Shown piece after piece: positions 1 to 8,261 of a stretch of DNA of 64,000 nucleotides. This DNA comes from Paraburkholderia kururiensis JCM 10599 = LMG 19447 (GTDB lineage: Bacteria; Pseudomonadota; Gammaproteobacteria; Burkholderiales; Burkholderiaceae): positions 119,453 to 183,452 of the forward strand of contig NZ_RJZE01000017.1 in the NCBI RefSeq assembly GCF_003986935.1, in the 5' to 3' direction. The notes beneath the pieces are model-generated. The model made no database searches, was not told the origin of the DNA, and saw only the letters and a list, made by a program, of their open reading frames with translations. The translations under genes were made by a program, and so were the position numbers. The stretch's first letter is position 1, and every line of letters begins with the position of its first letter.

Positions 1-1
1 C

Positions 2-1273
2 CACACCTTCGCCGGCTCGCTGCTGCACGTGGCGCATGGCGTGGCCGACGGTGAGGCCAACGTGGCCGCGGCGGCTATCGGCGTGTCGTGCATCGTCGCG
101 ATCATGGTGTTGCGGCGGGTCGCGCCGTCGCTGCCGGGCATGCTGGTGGTCTGCGCGGTGGCCGCACTTGCCGGCTGGTGGCTGCACGACCAACGCCAGG
201 TGCCGCTCGCCGTGATCGGGGCGCTGCCGTCCGGCGGGGGCCGGCCGCAATGGCCAACGCTGACATTCGCCGAGATCGGCGGACTCGCAGGCGGCGCGAT
301 TGCCATCGCGCTCGTTTCGTTTGCCGACATCAGCGTGTTGTCGCGCGCGTTTGCACCGCGCACGGACACCGAGGCCGACCGCAACCAGGAACTGATCGCG
401 CTGGGCGCGGCGAACCTGCTGGCCGGGCTGTTCCAGGGATGCCCGGTGAGCAGCAGTTCGTCGCGCACGCCGGTGGCGCAGGCGGCCGGCGCGCAGACGC
501 AGGTCACGGGGCTCGTGGCCGCCGCCTGCATGGCCGCGCTGCTGCTCGCCGCGCCCGCGCTGCTGGCCCACGTGCCGTACTCGGCGCTGGCGGCCATCGT
601 GATCTGCGCGTCGGTGGGCATTGTCGAAATCCGCAACGTGGCGCGGCTTTTTCGTACCCGGCGCAGCGAGTTCGCGGTGTCGATGCTGTGCTTCGCGGGC
701 GTCGTGCTGCTCGGCGTGATTCAGGGCATTTTTCTGTCGGTGGGACTCGCGCTGCTCTCGTTCGTGTGGCGCGCGTGGCACCCCTACGACGCCGTGCTGG
801 GCCGCGTCACCGGCATGCGCGGCTATCACGACGTGAGCCGTCATCCCGAGGCACAGCAACTGCCCGGGCTCGTGCTGTTCCGCTGGGACGCGCCGCTTTT
901 CTTCGCCAACGCGAACATCTTCGCGGACCATCTGCGCCGCGCCATTGCCGATTCGCCGACCCGGGTGGAATGGGCGATCGTGGCCGCCGAGCCGATTACC
1001 GACATCGACGTGACCGCCGCCGACGTGCTCGACGCCCTGCGCGACGAACTGGAAGCCGAGGGCATCCGGCTCGGCTTTGCCGAGATGAAGGATCCGGTCA
1101 AGGACTGGCTGCGCGCCTACGGCATGTTTGGACGGTTCGGCAGCCGCACGCCGTTCTTCGCGACCGTGAGCGAGGCGGTGGAACACTGCCTCGCGGCGCG
1201 GCGGCGGCATGGTGAGCAGACGAGGACAAAGGCCGGCGCGGGGCAGCAGGCGGCGCGGCGCGCGCGTCCTTAA
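2..1273 (+). CDS. SulP-family anion permease, 3' part (5' end outside window)
   Basis: Inner-membrane anion transporter of the SulP/SLC26 family (sulfate, bicarbonate or dicarboxylate; substrate not readable from sequence). The frame is open to the left edge, so the gene is truncated by the window and the GTG at 29 is probably internal. The visible 423 residues hold hydrophobic segments of the permease core, with the Asn/Pro-rich stretch NLLAGLFQGCPVSSSSSRT that matches the SulP substrate-binding helix region, and then a cytoplasmic STAS domain from about residue 275 (PGLVLFRWDAPLFFANA). The C-terminus ends in a short Arg/Ala-rich tail. The family assignment is firm and the substrate is unknown. 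Confidence 0.9.
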   Translation, partial: HTFAGSLLHVAHGVADGEANVAAAAIGVSCIVAIMVLRRVAPSLPGMLVVCAVAALAGWWLHDQRQVPLAVIGALPSGGGRPQWPTLTFAEIGGLAGGAIAIALVSFADISVLSRAFAPRTDTEADRNQELIALGAANLLAGLFQGCPVSSSSSRTPVAQAAGAQTQVTGLVAAACMAALLLAAPALLAHVPYSALAAIVICASVGIVEIRNVARLFRTRRSEFAVSMLCFAGVVLLGVIQGIFLSVGLALLSFVWRAWHPYDAVLGRVTGMRGYHDVSRHPEAQQLPGLVLFRWDAPLFFANANIFADHLRRAIADSPTRVEWAIVAAEPITDIDVTAADVLDALRDELEAEGIRLGFAEMKDPVKDWLRAYGMFGRFGSRTPFFATVSEAVEHCLAARRRHGEQTRTKAGAGQQAARRARP

Positions 1274-1413
1274 GTGCGTCCTTAAGGCTCCCTTCAGCAG
1301 CGGGCGCGTAAGATGCAGGCGGCCACTCGCGCGTGGGCCGTCCGGTTGTGGTGATCGAAGTGAAGGTGGCTCCGGCGCGGTTGGTCATTTTCCATTCATA
1401 AAACAGGTGCGCA

Positions 1414-1641
1414 ATGACCATCTCTTCAATTGGCAACCAGGTCGCCATGTCGATGCAGGCTACCCAGCAGTCGGCACGCTACGCTTCTACGGGGAACGAA
1501 GCACAGGAAGTGGGCCCGGATATCGACGGCGATGCCGACGACAGCGGCGCCAAAGCGGTGCAGGCCCAACCGCAGACGCAACCGCCCGTCGTCAACGCGA
1601 GCGGCCAGACCATCGGCACGATGATCAACGTTACGGCCTGA
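1414..1641 (+). CDS. small hypothetical protein, 75 aa
   Basis: A short acidic, Gln/Ala/Pro-rich protein with no signal peptide or membrane segment and no recognised domain. It begins MTISSIGNQVAMSMQATQQS, which is amphipathic, followed by a low-complexity QAQPQTQPPVV stretch and a compact tail NASGQTIGTMINVTA. Coding bias is good, an AGGTG-like ribosome site lies 8 bases before the ATG, and a strong intrinsic terminator follows 60 bases after the stop. Together these argue for a real monocistronic gene. Function unknown. Confidence 0.6.
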   Translation: MTISSIGNQVAMSMQATQQSARYASTGNEAQEVGPDIDGDADDSGAKAVQAQPQTQPPVVNASGQTIGTMINVTA

Positions 1642-1699
1642 GCACGGCGGGCTCGCCGATAAGGCGAGCGAAGTCGATGCCGTCTTGACCGGACAGTAC

Positions 1700-1743
1700 G
1701 CCGGCCTCCCAGGAACTGCTCCTGGCGAGGCCGGCTTTGTTTT
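1700..1743 (+). terminator. intrinsic terminator after the 75-aa gene
   Basis: GCCGGCCTC (1700-1708) pairs with GAGGCCGGC (1727-1735). Inside, CCAGGA (1709-1714) pairs with TCCTGG (1720-1725), giving a 15-bp stem with one bulged base and a 5-base loop. It is followed by TTTGTTTT. It lies between the plus-strand small gene and the convergent copA stop. Confidence 0.85.
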
Positions 1744-1810
1744 GGGCGGAAGAAAGTGGCCGCCGCCCCTGGCTTGATGGATTCGCCCGGGGCCGCGTTC
1801 GTTACTGCGG

Positions 1811-3466
1811 CTACGCGCGATACGCGAAGGTCGTCATCATCCCCGCCGCCATGTGGTACAGGTGATGGCAGTGAAACGCCCATTGCCCGGGGTTGTTCGC
1901 ATCGACGGCAATCGTCACCGAGCGTCCCGGCGGCAGCAGCACCGTGTCGCGCACCGCGCCATTGACGCGATGGCCGTCGATGGCGACCACCTGGAAGTGG
2001 TGGCCGTGCAGATGCATCGGGTGCGCCATCATGCTCGCGTTGCGCATCGTCACTTCGACGCGCTCGCCGCGGTCCACCTCGATGCGCGGCTGCGTGGCGA
2101 GCGCCCAGCGGTAAGCGGCCATGTCGCCCATGAGCGTCATCCGGAAGGTTTGGGCCGGGCGCCGTGGCGCAAGCGGCGAAGCGGCGCGCAACCGGGATTC
2201 CAGCGCGAGGTCGAGCACGGGCCCTGCGGCAGCGCCCGTGGAGGCAATCTTGCGCACCGGAGCGCCGGCGGGTTGCAGAACGATGCCGGTGCGCTCCCTT
2301 GCGCCTTCGCGCAGCGCGAGGACCGGGAATGCGCGTGCATCGTCGGGCAACTGCAGACGAACGTCGATGCGCTGCCCCATGCTGACCGGGAACCGACGGC
2401 CCGTTACGGGCTGCACGGGTTGACCGTCCACGGCGATCAGCGACCCGGTGAGGCCGCCGAGGTCCACCGTGAACGCCGTAGCCGTCGCGCCGTTGATGAT
2501 GCGCAAGCGCACCCGTGCGCCCCGCTCCACCTTCACGACTTCGGGGTCCGCGAGCGTGCGGTCGTTGGCGAGATAGGCGTCGTAGTCGATGTCGTTGAGG
2601 TCCATGGGCATGCTGCCGGCCATGCTGCTCATGTCGTGCGTGTTGTCGTTCATGCCGCTCATGTCCATGCCGGCCATCGCGTCGTGGGCCGATGAAGGCT
2701 TCTGCATCTTCATACCGCTCATGTTCATGTCGCCCGCCGCGTGCGCGCTTCCCATGGCGCCTTGACTGCTCATGGCGCCGTGGCTCCCGTGGGCATCCGG
2801 CGCGGCGCCGTGCTGGCCGCCCTTCGTCAGGCCTGCCAGCAGTTCTTCGGGCGACTTGAACGAAAAGTCGTGCAGCATGACGACGACTTCCTGTTCGTCG
2901 CGGCGGCCATCGGCCGGATCGGCCACGATCAGCGGCGCCGCGAGGAGTTGCTGCTCCTGCAACGTGTGCGCGTGCATCCAGTAGGTGCCGGGCGCGTTCA
3001 CCGGGAAGTGGTAGCGCTGCTGAGCGTGCGCCCCGAGCAGCGGCATGGGAGCGTCGGGCACGCCGTCCTGGTTCCAGGGCGGCGTGAGGCCGTGCCAGTG
3101 GATCAGCGTGGCGTCGCTGGTTTCATTGCGCAGCGCGACGTCGAACGCGTCGCCCGCAGTCAACCGGATGCCTTGCGCGCCGTTCGGCTGCACGACGCCG
3201 TAGACGCTCGCGGCGCGACCGTTCACCTCGATCGTGCGGCGTACGACGGCCAGTTGCTTTGCCGCTGCCGTTCCGGCAGAAGTGGGGGCAGCCGCCGGGG
3301 CCTCGGCCGCCCACGCGCGCGGCAGGCGCACGGGGTAAAGCGCGAGCGCGGCGGCGCCGGCCAGTGCGCTGGTCACGAACCGTCGGCGGCTCGTGGTCTT
3401 GTCGGGCTCGCTGGCGGAGCCGGGAGTGTGGAGAGACGCAACGTGCGCGTCGTTGAAGCGCTTCAT
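1811..3466 (-). CDS. copA: CopA-type multicopper oxidase, Tat-exported
   Basis: Periplasmic copper-resistance oxidase (551 aa) expected to oxidise Cu(I) or sequester copper. A twin-arginine signal sits at residues 26-30 (SRRRF) before an Ala-rich hydrophobic stretch. Cupredoxin domain 1 carries the type 2/3 copper motifs HWHG and HAHT. A Met/His-rich insertion around residues 210-290 (repeated SGM, HDAM, AGM) is typical of copper loading in CopA proteins. The C-terminal domain has HPMHLHGHHF and HCHHLYHMAAGM, supplying type 1, 2 and 3 ligands, including the axial Met. The Cys/His-rich gene at 3555-4013 lies 88 bases upstream on the same strand and probably shares the transcript. No copper regulator or CopB is visible in the window. 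Confidence 0.92.
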   Translation of the reverse strand: MKRFNDAHVASLHTPGSASEPDKTTSRRRFVTSALAGAAALALYPVRLPRAWAAEAPAAAPTSAGTAAAKQLAVVRRTIEVNGRAASVYGVVQPNGAQGIRLTAGDAFDVALRNETSDATLIHWHGLTPPWNQDGVPDAPMPLLGAHAQQRYHFPVNAPGTYWMHAHTLQEQQLLAAPLIVADPADGRRDEQEVVVMLHDFSFKSPEELLAGLTKGGQHGAAPDAHGSHGAMSSQGAMGSAHAAGDMNMSGMKMQKPSSAHDAMAGMDMSGMNDNTHDMSSMAGSMPMDLNDIDYDAYLANDRTLADPEVVKVERGARVRLRIINGATATAFTVDLGGLTGSLIAVDGQPVQPVTGRRFPVSMGQRIDVRLQLPDDARAFPVLALREGARERTGIVLQPAGAPVRKIASTGAAAGPVLDLALESRLRAASPLAPRRPAQTFRMTLMGDMAAYRWALATQPRIEVDRGERVEVTMRNASMMAHPMHLHGHHFQVVAIDGHRVNGAVRDTVLLPPGRSVTIAVDANNPGQWAFHCHHLYHMAAGMMTTFAYRA

Positions 3467-3554
3467 GATGATGCTTTCCTTGACATGAATGGGCCGGGCA
3501 GCCCGACGATCGGGCAGCCCACAAGCGACAGGCCGTCAGCAACGGCCGGGACAC

Positions 3555-4013
3555 TCAGGCAAGGAAAAGCCGGGGCGGACGTTCGATACCGTCCGTGAGG
3601 AAATGGGCGGCTGCGTCGGAGCGGGGCGGCAAGGCGCGCAGCATCGCGACTTTCGTGAGGCCGGCGCAAAACAGGAATCCGGGCGCCGCTGCCGCGGTAC
3701 AACAGGCGGCGGCCATCCCGCCGCACTGGCCCGCCACGTGGCAATGGCCGCTCACGCCGCAACCGCCATGAGCCGCGCTGGCGGAATCACCGATTACCGT
3801 GGCGGCGAGCGCGTGATGAGGACGCCCGACCGGCGCCTCGGGCGCGGCCATGTGGGCCTCGTCGTGTGCCATTGACGAAGACAAGGCCGGCGCGCTGCAC
3901 TGCTGCGCCGCGCAGGGCATGGCCGCACGCGCCCACGCTGCCGCTGCAGGGCGAAGCAGCAGGCTTGCCCCGGTCAGCAGCAGAATCAGCAACAGCACGC
4001 GCCAGCGGTTCAT
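3555..4013 (-). CDS. secreted Cys/His/Met-rich protein upstream of copA
   Basis: 152 aa with an N-terminal signal or anchor (MNRWRVLLLILLLTGASLLL). The mature region is rich in Cys, His and Met (MPCAAQQC, HGGCGVSGHCHVAGQC, AACC), suggesting metal binding in the periplasm. It does not match a family I can name with certainty; DUF2946-like periplasmic copper-associated proteins are the nearest idea. Same strand as copA and 88 bases upstream of it, so a copper-linked role is inferred from context and composition only. Confidence 0.65.
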   Translation of the reverse strand: MNRWRVLLLILLLTGASLLLRPAAAAWARAAMPCAAQQCSAPALSSSMAHDEAHMAAPEAPVGRPHHALAATVIGDSASAAHGGCGVSGHCHVAGQCGGMAAACCTAAAAPGFLFCAGLTKVAMLRALPPRSDAAAHFLTDGIERPPRLFLA

Positions 4014-4449
4014 TGGACGTTTCGAAGAAGTTGAGGCAGCAAGAAGGCGAACACCGGATTATCGCTCAACGGGCATGGATGGTGGCCGGCGGCGCGCTTT
4101 TGACACGCTTTGACACGTTACGAGCTGACCTGGCAGCGGGTCGCTGTGCTCGGCCGCGCGCGATGCGTTTCAGGTTCGGATGCCGCCGTGGCTTCGGACG
4201 CCTGGCGTGATTTCCCGGGCGCGACTGCGCAGGAAATGAAGGGAATGACCAGAATCCGATTATGTTTTTCTCAAATATGCAGAATAGATAAACATAATCC
4301 GTCAACCCGGATTCGAGATTGATTTATGGGCGGCAGGTGCCTAAGATGGCATCGCCGCTGCGTAGCGATTTATGGGATTTACGGAATTCACGGGATTTAC
4401 GGCATCCCACCGTCATTTTCACGCACAATCCATTTTGACGAGAAAACCA
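4014..4449. other. intergenic region, 436 bp, divergent promoters
   Basis: Separates the divergent copper genes and the membrane protein at 4450. No credible gene. It contains a 10-bp direct duplication (TTTGACACGC/TTTGACACGT, 4098-4117), a distinctly AT-rich patch at about 4255-4330, and an 18-bp-period repeat of GGGATTTACGG at 4373 and 4391 just upstream of the 4450 gene. Confidence 0.5.
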
Positions 4450-4911
4450 ATGACACAACCCACTTCACCCGATAATCCGGCCATCATCGAGCCGCAATTT
4501 GTCGTACGCGGAAACCGGTTTGCGATACCCTCTCTGATCATACTCTGGGTCGTCGTACTTCCAGTGGTCATGTACTTTTTCTCGGGTCCGTTTTCCGGTC
4601 TGGATTTTAGCGATCTCTGGAAAATTTTTATTTTGCCTACCATCATGCTCGTTTGGCTGATTTTCATGACTCGCGCCAGATTTTATGACGAGTTTTGTCA
4701 AGTCGAAAAATCGGTCATTCACTACAAAAATATCATCAGCCTGAAACGCGGCTGGTTTACCCTGGTCATCCGCTATACCCGGCCGGACGATGCCCGTAGC
4801 AAAGTGCGTAAAGCCCGGTTATCGCTCTATGAAATGTCGCGGGCCGACCAGCAACGAAGCCTGGAAATCTTGCGTACCCATTTGCCGGCCACGGCTACCG
4901 CGGAAATCTAG
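4450..4911 (+). CDS. hypothetical two-TM membrane protein, 153 aa
   Basis: The ATG at 4450 was preferred over the in-frame ATG at 4372, because the first 26 residues of the longer form are encoded by the repeated GGGATTTACGG tract and look non-coding. The protein has two membrane segments (about residues 28-48 and 55-75), followed by a roughly 75-residue basic cytoplasmic tail that could form a small PH-like beta domain (VIHYKNIISLKRGWFTLVIR). Base composition is clearly lower in GC than the neighbours and codons such as TTT, ATT and AAA are frequent, suggesting recent acquisition. Function unknown. Confidence 0.65.
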   Translation: MTQPTSPDNPAIIEPQFVVRGNRFAIPSLIILWVVVLPVVMYFFSGPFSGLDFSDLWKIFILPTIMLVWLIFMTRARFYDEFCQVEKSVIHYKNIISLKRGWFTLVIRYTRPDDARSKVRKARLSLYEMSRADQQRSLEILRTHLPATATAEI

Positions 4912-4930
4912 ATAACCGGCGCGCTGATAA

Positions 4931-4967
4931 ATGCACCATCCATCCGCTCAAACCGTGGATGGTGCAT
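4931..4967. terminator. strong hairpin between convergent genes
   Basis: ATGCACCATCCA (4931-4942) pairs perfectly with TGGATGGTGCAT (4956-4967), a 12-bp stem with a 13-base loop. It lies between the ends of the 4450 gene and the chemoreceptor-like gene. There is no clear U tract on either side, so it is a probable rather than certain terminator for both. Confidence 0.55.
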
Positions 4968-4997
4968 GCAATTCCCTTCACTTCACTTCCCTTCACC

Positions 4998-6020
4998 TCA
5001 CCGCCCCGCCCGCTTGCGCACGATCACGCCGTACCACCCCATCCCCTCGTACGTTTCATAGCCCGGCGTGAGCGCGTAGGCGACCAATGTGTCCGCGTCC
5101 GGTCGGTACGCGCCGGCCTTCGGATCGCTCACTTTGAGCGGCAGCACTTCTTGCAGCACGCCTTTGCCGTCTGAACTGGCGATGACGCGCTTGCGCCCAT
5201 CGACGAGCAGGCAGCGCGTACGCGTCCACTCTTCGGCTGACAGACGCACGCCCTTGACCACCGTCGAGGCTTGCGGCGCCCAGTTGAAAAAAACCGCGAG
5301 CACGCCGAGCGGACGCCCCCTGTTGGCGCCGCCTTCACGGATGGCCGCGGCGTAGGTCGCCACGGCGGCACCGCCGAGCGCCTCCATCGACTCGAGTTCG
5401 GCAGCGGCGTACTCGGCGCCCGACGCCGACTTCGCCGCCGCCTTGAACCACGGTTTGTCCGCCACGTTCTCGTGCCCTGCCGCCGCGAACTGGCCGGGCC
5501 GGCCGGTGGCGACGACGTTGCCTGCCATGTCGATCACCCACAGATCGAGGTACACGGTGTAGCTGTCGAGAATCACGCCCAGACGTTCCGAGGCGAACGC
5601 GCGGTGTTCGGGGCTGTCGTGCGCGAGACAATCGACGATCGCGGAATCGGTGGCCCACCAGCGCACGTCGCAGGAGCGTTCGTAGAGATTGCGGTCGATG
5701 ATCTCGATCATGTTGAGTGCGAGATCCGTGAGACGCTGCGCTTCCTGCTGCTCGAGCTGCGTGATCATCCGGTCGCCCAGGGCCGTGAGTTCGCGGCCCA
5801 GCTCGGTGGTCAACTGTCCGATGCGTTGCGACACCACCTTGACCTGATTCGCGACCACGGCAAAACCGCGCCCGGCGTCGCCGGCACGGGCCGATTCGAT
5901 CAGCGCGTTGATGGCGAGGAACGTGGTTTCACGATTGATGTCGTTGATATCCGATACGTTGCCCTTCGCAATACGGTGAACTTCTCGCGTCAAATCGACA
6001 ATCTCATTGGCATCCGCCAT
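4998..6020 (-). CDS. soluble methyl-accepting-like protein with C-terminal Cache domain
   Basis: 340 aa, no signal peptide and no membrane segment. Residues 25-75 carry the highly conserved chemoreceptor tip (NRETTFLAINALIESARAGD, then GRGFAVVANQVK), the part that contacts CheA and CheW. A coiled coil follows to about residue 125, and then a Cache-like sensory domain fills the C-terminal half (WVIDMAGNVVATGRPGQF, DKPWFKAAAKS, VLAVFFNWAPQA). This reverses the usual order (sensor, membrane, signalling tip), and only a very short signalling hairpin is present. It is expected to be cytoplasmic and to sense an intracellular small molecule. No che genes are nearby. Confidence 0.8.
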   Translation of the reverse strand: MADANEIVDLTREVHRIAKGNVSDINDINRETTFLAINALIESARAGDAGRGFAVVANQVKVVSQRIGQLTTELGRELTALGDRMITQLEQQEAQRLTDLALNMIEIIDRNLYERSCDVRWWATDSAIVDCLAHDSPEHRAFASERLGVILDSYTVYLDLWVIDMAGNVVATGRPGQFAAAGHENVADKPWFKAAAKSASGAEYAAAELESMEALGGAAVATYAAAIREGGANRGRPLGVLAVFFNWAPQASTVVKGVRLSAEEWTRTRCLLVDGRKRVIASSDGKGVLQEVLPLKVSDPKAGAYRPDADTLVAYALTPGYETYEGMGWYGVIVRKRAGR

Positions 6021-6449
6021 GACTTCCCCTCGACCTATGGTTTAAATTCGCCCTTCCTGGGCGACAGATCGCACCAAATCAATGCAACCCGGCGCCATTG
6101 TTGTGCGATCGCATTTTTATTCCCTTTTATTGGGCGATCTCTTTTTGCGAAGTAAAGATTCCAGCGCGAAACAACTCATAAACGGCATCGCAAAGGGATT
6201 CTTTAGGACTTTTCGAAGGGCGAACGCTGGGGCCCCGATAAGGCCGCAAGGCAGCCACAGTTAGGTTTCGCGGAGTTGGCGGCGACCGTTTTGCCGGCTA
6301 TCCGGCTCGGCCGTCTCCAGTGGGGTTGAATAACTTCACGGCGGTCAATGGAATTTGATCCTGCCAGCGATTTTTACTGTATCCGGGCGCATTTTTCGAT
6401 AATCCGCCCTGACGTTTTCTCAAAGTTTTTTATAAACCATCCACGTCAC
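6021..6449. other. intergenic region, 430 bp
   Basis: Upstream of the chemoreceptor-like gene (minus strand). It is AT-richer than its surroundings and holds no open frame with the genome's codon bias. No operator or promoter motif is convincing by eye. Confidence 0.5.
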
Positions 6450-6999
6450 GATACCGGCTATGATCCTGCCGCTATTTATCAGCGAGACGCCCCCATTTTC
6501 AGACACTCCAACCTTCACCCGTTCATCGGAGTGAATTACCGAACCTATGCGAACGGCTACATCGTCTCGCCCGTCATCATGGGGAGGGGCAAGCACTTCA
6601 GCGATCTGGGAAACGGTCCGGGCGGCAGCCTCTACGATCCCGCCACGGCGGAGCAGCGCCGGCAAAGCCCCGTGGATGATCATCGACCGCCATTTCGCGG
6701 GCGAGGCGTGCCGTCCGTTCGTGATTCCGGCGGCCTGAATGAAGGCGGACTGGTACGTGCAGCCACTCTCGCACGAGCGCCGCGTCATCGACGCGGACTC
6801 CGCGCGCACCGATCCCGTGGTTGCGCCGCTCGTCATCGGCCAGGTGAGCACCACGGACGGCGACCTCGGCAAGGTGGTGACGTTCAGTTCGCCGCAGTCG
6901 CGCGTGTCGGCGGGCGGCTACAAGCTGATCTATCAGCGCCCGAAGAAGAACACGATTCCCACCTGCTACCGCGTGGATACGGCTGCGGTGGTCCAGTAA
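6450..6999 (+). pseudogene. remnant of an unidentified gene (frameshift plus stop)
   Basis: Codon bias typical of this genome appears in frame 3 from about 6540 to 6660 (peptide NGYIVSPVIMGRGKHFSDLG), moves to frame 1 from about 6665 (GKAPWMIIDRHFAGEACRPF), meets TGA at 6736-6738 and continues in the same frame to TAA at 6997-6999 (ending KNTIPTCYRVDTAAVVQ). The last 86 codons have almost entirely G/C third positions. One frameshift plus one stop (a single-base TGG to TGA change would explain it) would rebuild one protein of about 150 residues. The ancestor was not recognised; PixA/AidA-like inclusion proteins are a weak idea only. The final 86-codon piece might still be translated from ATG 6739. 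Confidence 0.45.
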
Positions 7000-7039
7000 G
7001 CCCGAGGCGACGCCACCCAGCCGGAGGCGGTACTGCCGT

Positions 7040-8209
7040 TCAAGCGTTTTCTAGCCGCGCGATCACCGCCTTCAATCGCGCTTGCGCGGCACCCACTCCG
7101 CGTTCCTGTGCCAACGCCACGAGCGGCGCCATCCTCCGCTTCACCTTCTCCGCGTGATTCTGCGCAATGTCAGCAAGGCGATGCCGCAGAAACGGATTCA
7201 GAAACCGTTCCCGCACGCTGGCCACGTACGCCTCGGCGCGTTCGGTGAGGTCCATGGCCACGAACACGGGCATGACCTCCTCTTGCCAGACGGCTTCCAC
7301 AGAAGCACGCATGGCCTCGTCGTTCATGGCCTCGAAAACAGTTTCGTCCGCGCGCCGGCCTTGCGTGAGCCACTGCCCGGCAAGCCAGGTGTGGCCCAGG
7401 TTCAGGAAAAACAGCTTTAGCTGTTCGAAGCTGTTCAGGTCGTCGGTCAGCACGATGGCGGGGTGCGTGCACGGCAGCTCGAGTCCGGGCTGCCGTTCGA
7501 TGGCCCAGAGCGCATAGGGCTCGGCCACGGCGCCCACCGGTTCGATAGCCTCGGAAACGATGCGGTCCACCAGCGAATTGGCCCAGACGCAATGCGTTGC
7601 GAGCCAGGATACGAACGCGGGGTCCGCCCGCCATTGCCGCGCAAGGCCGATCACGATGTCGCGCAACGTGTCGCCGTTGTTCGCCACCAGCTCGCAGGGA
7701 AAGAGGGACACCGGCGCCTCGGCGCGTTCGGTCCAGCGAGCGTGCAGCAGCACGAGCAGCTTGGCGGGGAAACTGCGCGGCACGTGGTCGGTCTGCGCGA
7801 GTAGCGAAGCGGCGTCGCGCTCGTCGAGCCGATAGCCCGTATCGCCCGTGTTCGAGACGATCACGCGCATGTCTTCAATCGCCGCACGGCGGATAGCGGG
7901 CCAGTCATCGTCGGCGATCCACGCCTCGCGGATGGCACGCCCCATCACCAGGCGATCCACGGCGGCGCCCGCTTCCATGCCGCGAATCCGCACGGGGTAG
8001 CCCTCGCCCGACGCGAGCGCCGCAATGCGCGCCCGGCTCACGGGGTTACTCGTCGTCTGCACGACGGCGATGCCGCCCAGCGCCTCATTGCGCGCGAGCG
8101 CCTCCGAAACGAACAACGCAGCATGCGCCTGCAAGAACCGGCTGGTGCCGAACTGAAGAATGGGCGACCGGATGGGTGCCCGAATAGGTTCGCGAATGGG
8201 TTCGCTCAT
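7040..8209 (-). CDS. mannitol-dehydrogenase-family oxidoreductase, tagaturonate-reductase-like
   Basis: 389 aa, NAD(P)-dependent long-chain dehydrogenase of the mannitol dehydrogenase/UxaB/UxuB family. It starts with the dinucleotide site QFGTSRFLQAH, and VSNTGDTGY and SLFPCELVANNGD match the family core. The C-terminal helical domain has the FFLNLGHTWLAG signature. It is shorter than E. coli UxaB, and its first residues are a repeated P-I-R-E/A/S run. Immediately downstream in an operon with an L-galactonate-dehydrogenase-like gene, it could reduce D-tagaturonate to D-altronate. A polyol dehydrogenase acting on an altritol or galactitol derivative is the alternative. Confidence 0.8.
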   Translation of the reverse strand: MSEPIREPIRAPIRSPILQFGTSRFLQAHAALFVSEALARNEALGGIAVVQTTSNPVSRARIAALASGEGYPVRIRGMEAGAAVDRLVMGRAIREAWIADDDWPAIRRAAIEDMRVIVSNTGDTGYRLDERDAASLLAQTDHVPRSFPAKLLVLLHARWTERAEAPVSLFPCELVANNGDTLRDIVIGLARQWRADPAFVSWLATHCVWANSLVDRIVSEAIEPVGAVAEPYALWAIERQPGLELPCTHPAIVLTDDLNSFEQLKLFFLNLGHTWLAGQWLTQGRRADETVFEAMNDEAMRASVEAVWQEEVMPVFVAMDLTERAEAYVASVRERFLNPFLRHRLADIAQNHAEKVKRRMAPLVALAQERGVGAAQARLKAVIARLENA

Positions 8210-8261
8210 GCGTAACGACGACGTTCAAGAATAAGAAAGGCAGGCAACCCATACCCGGCGC

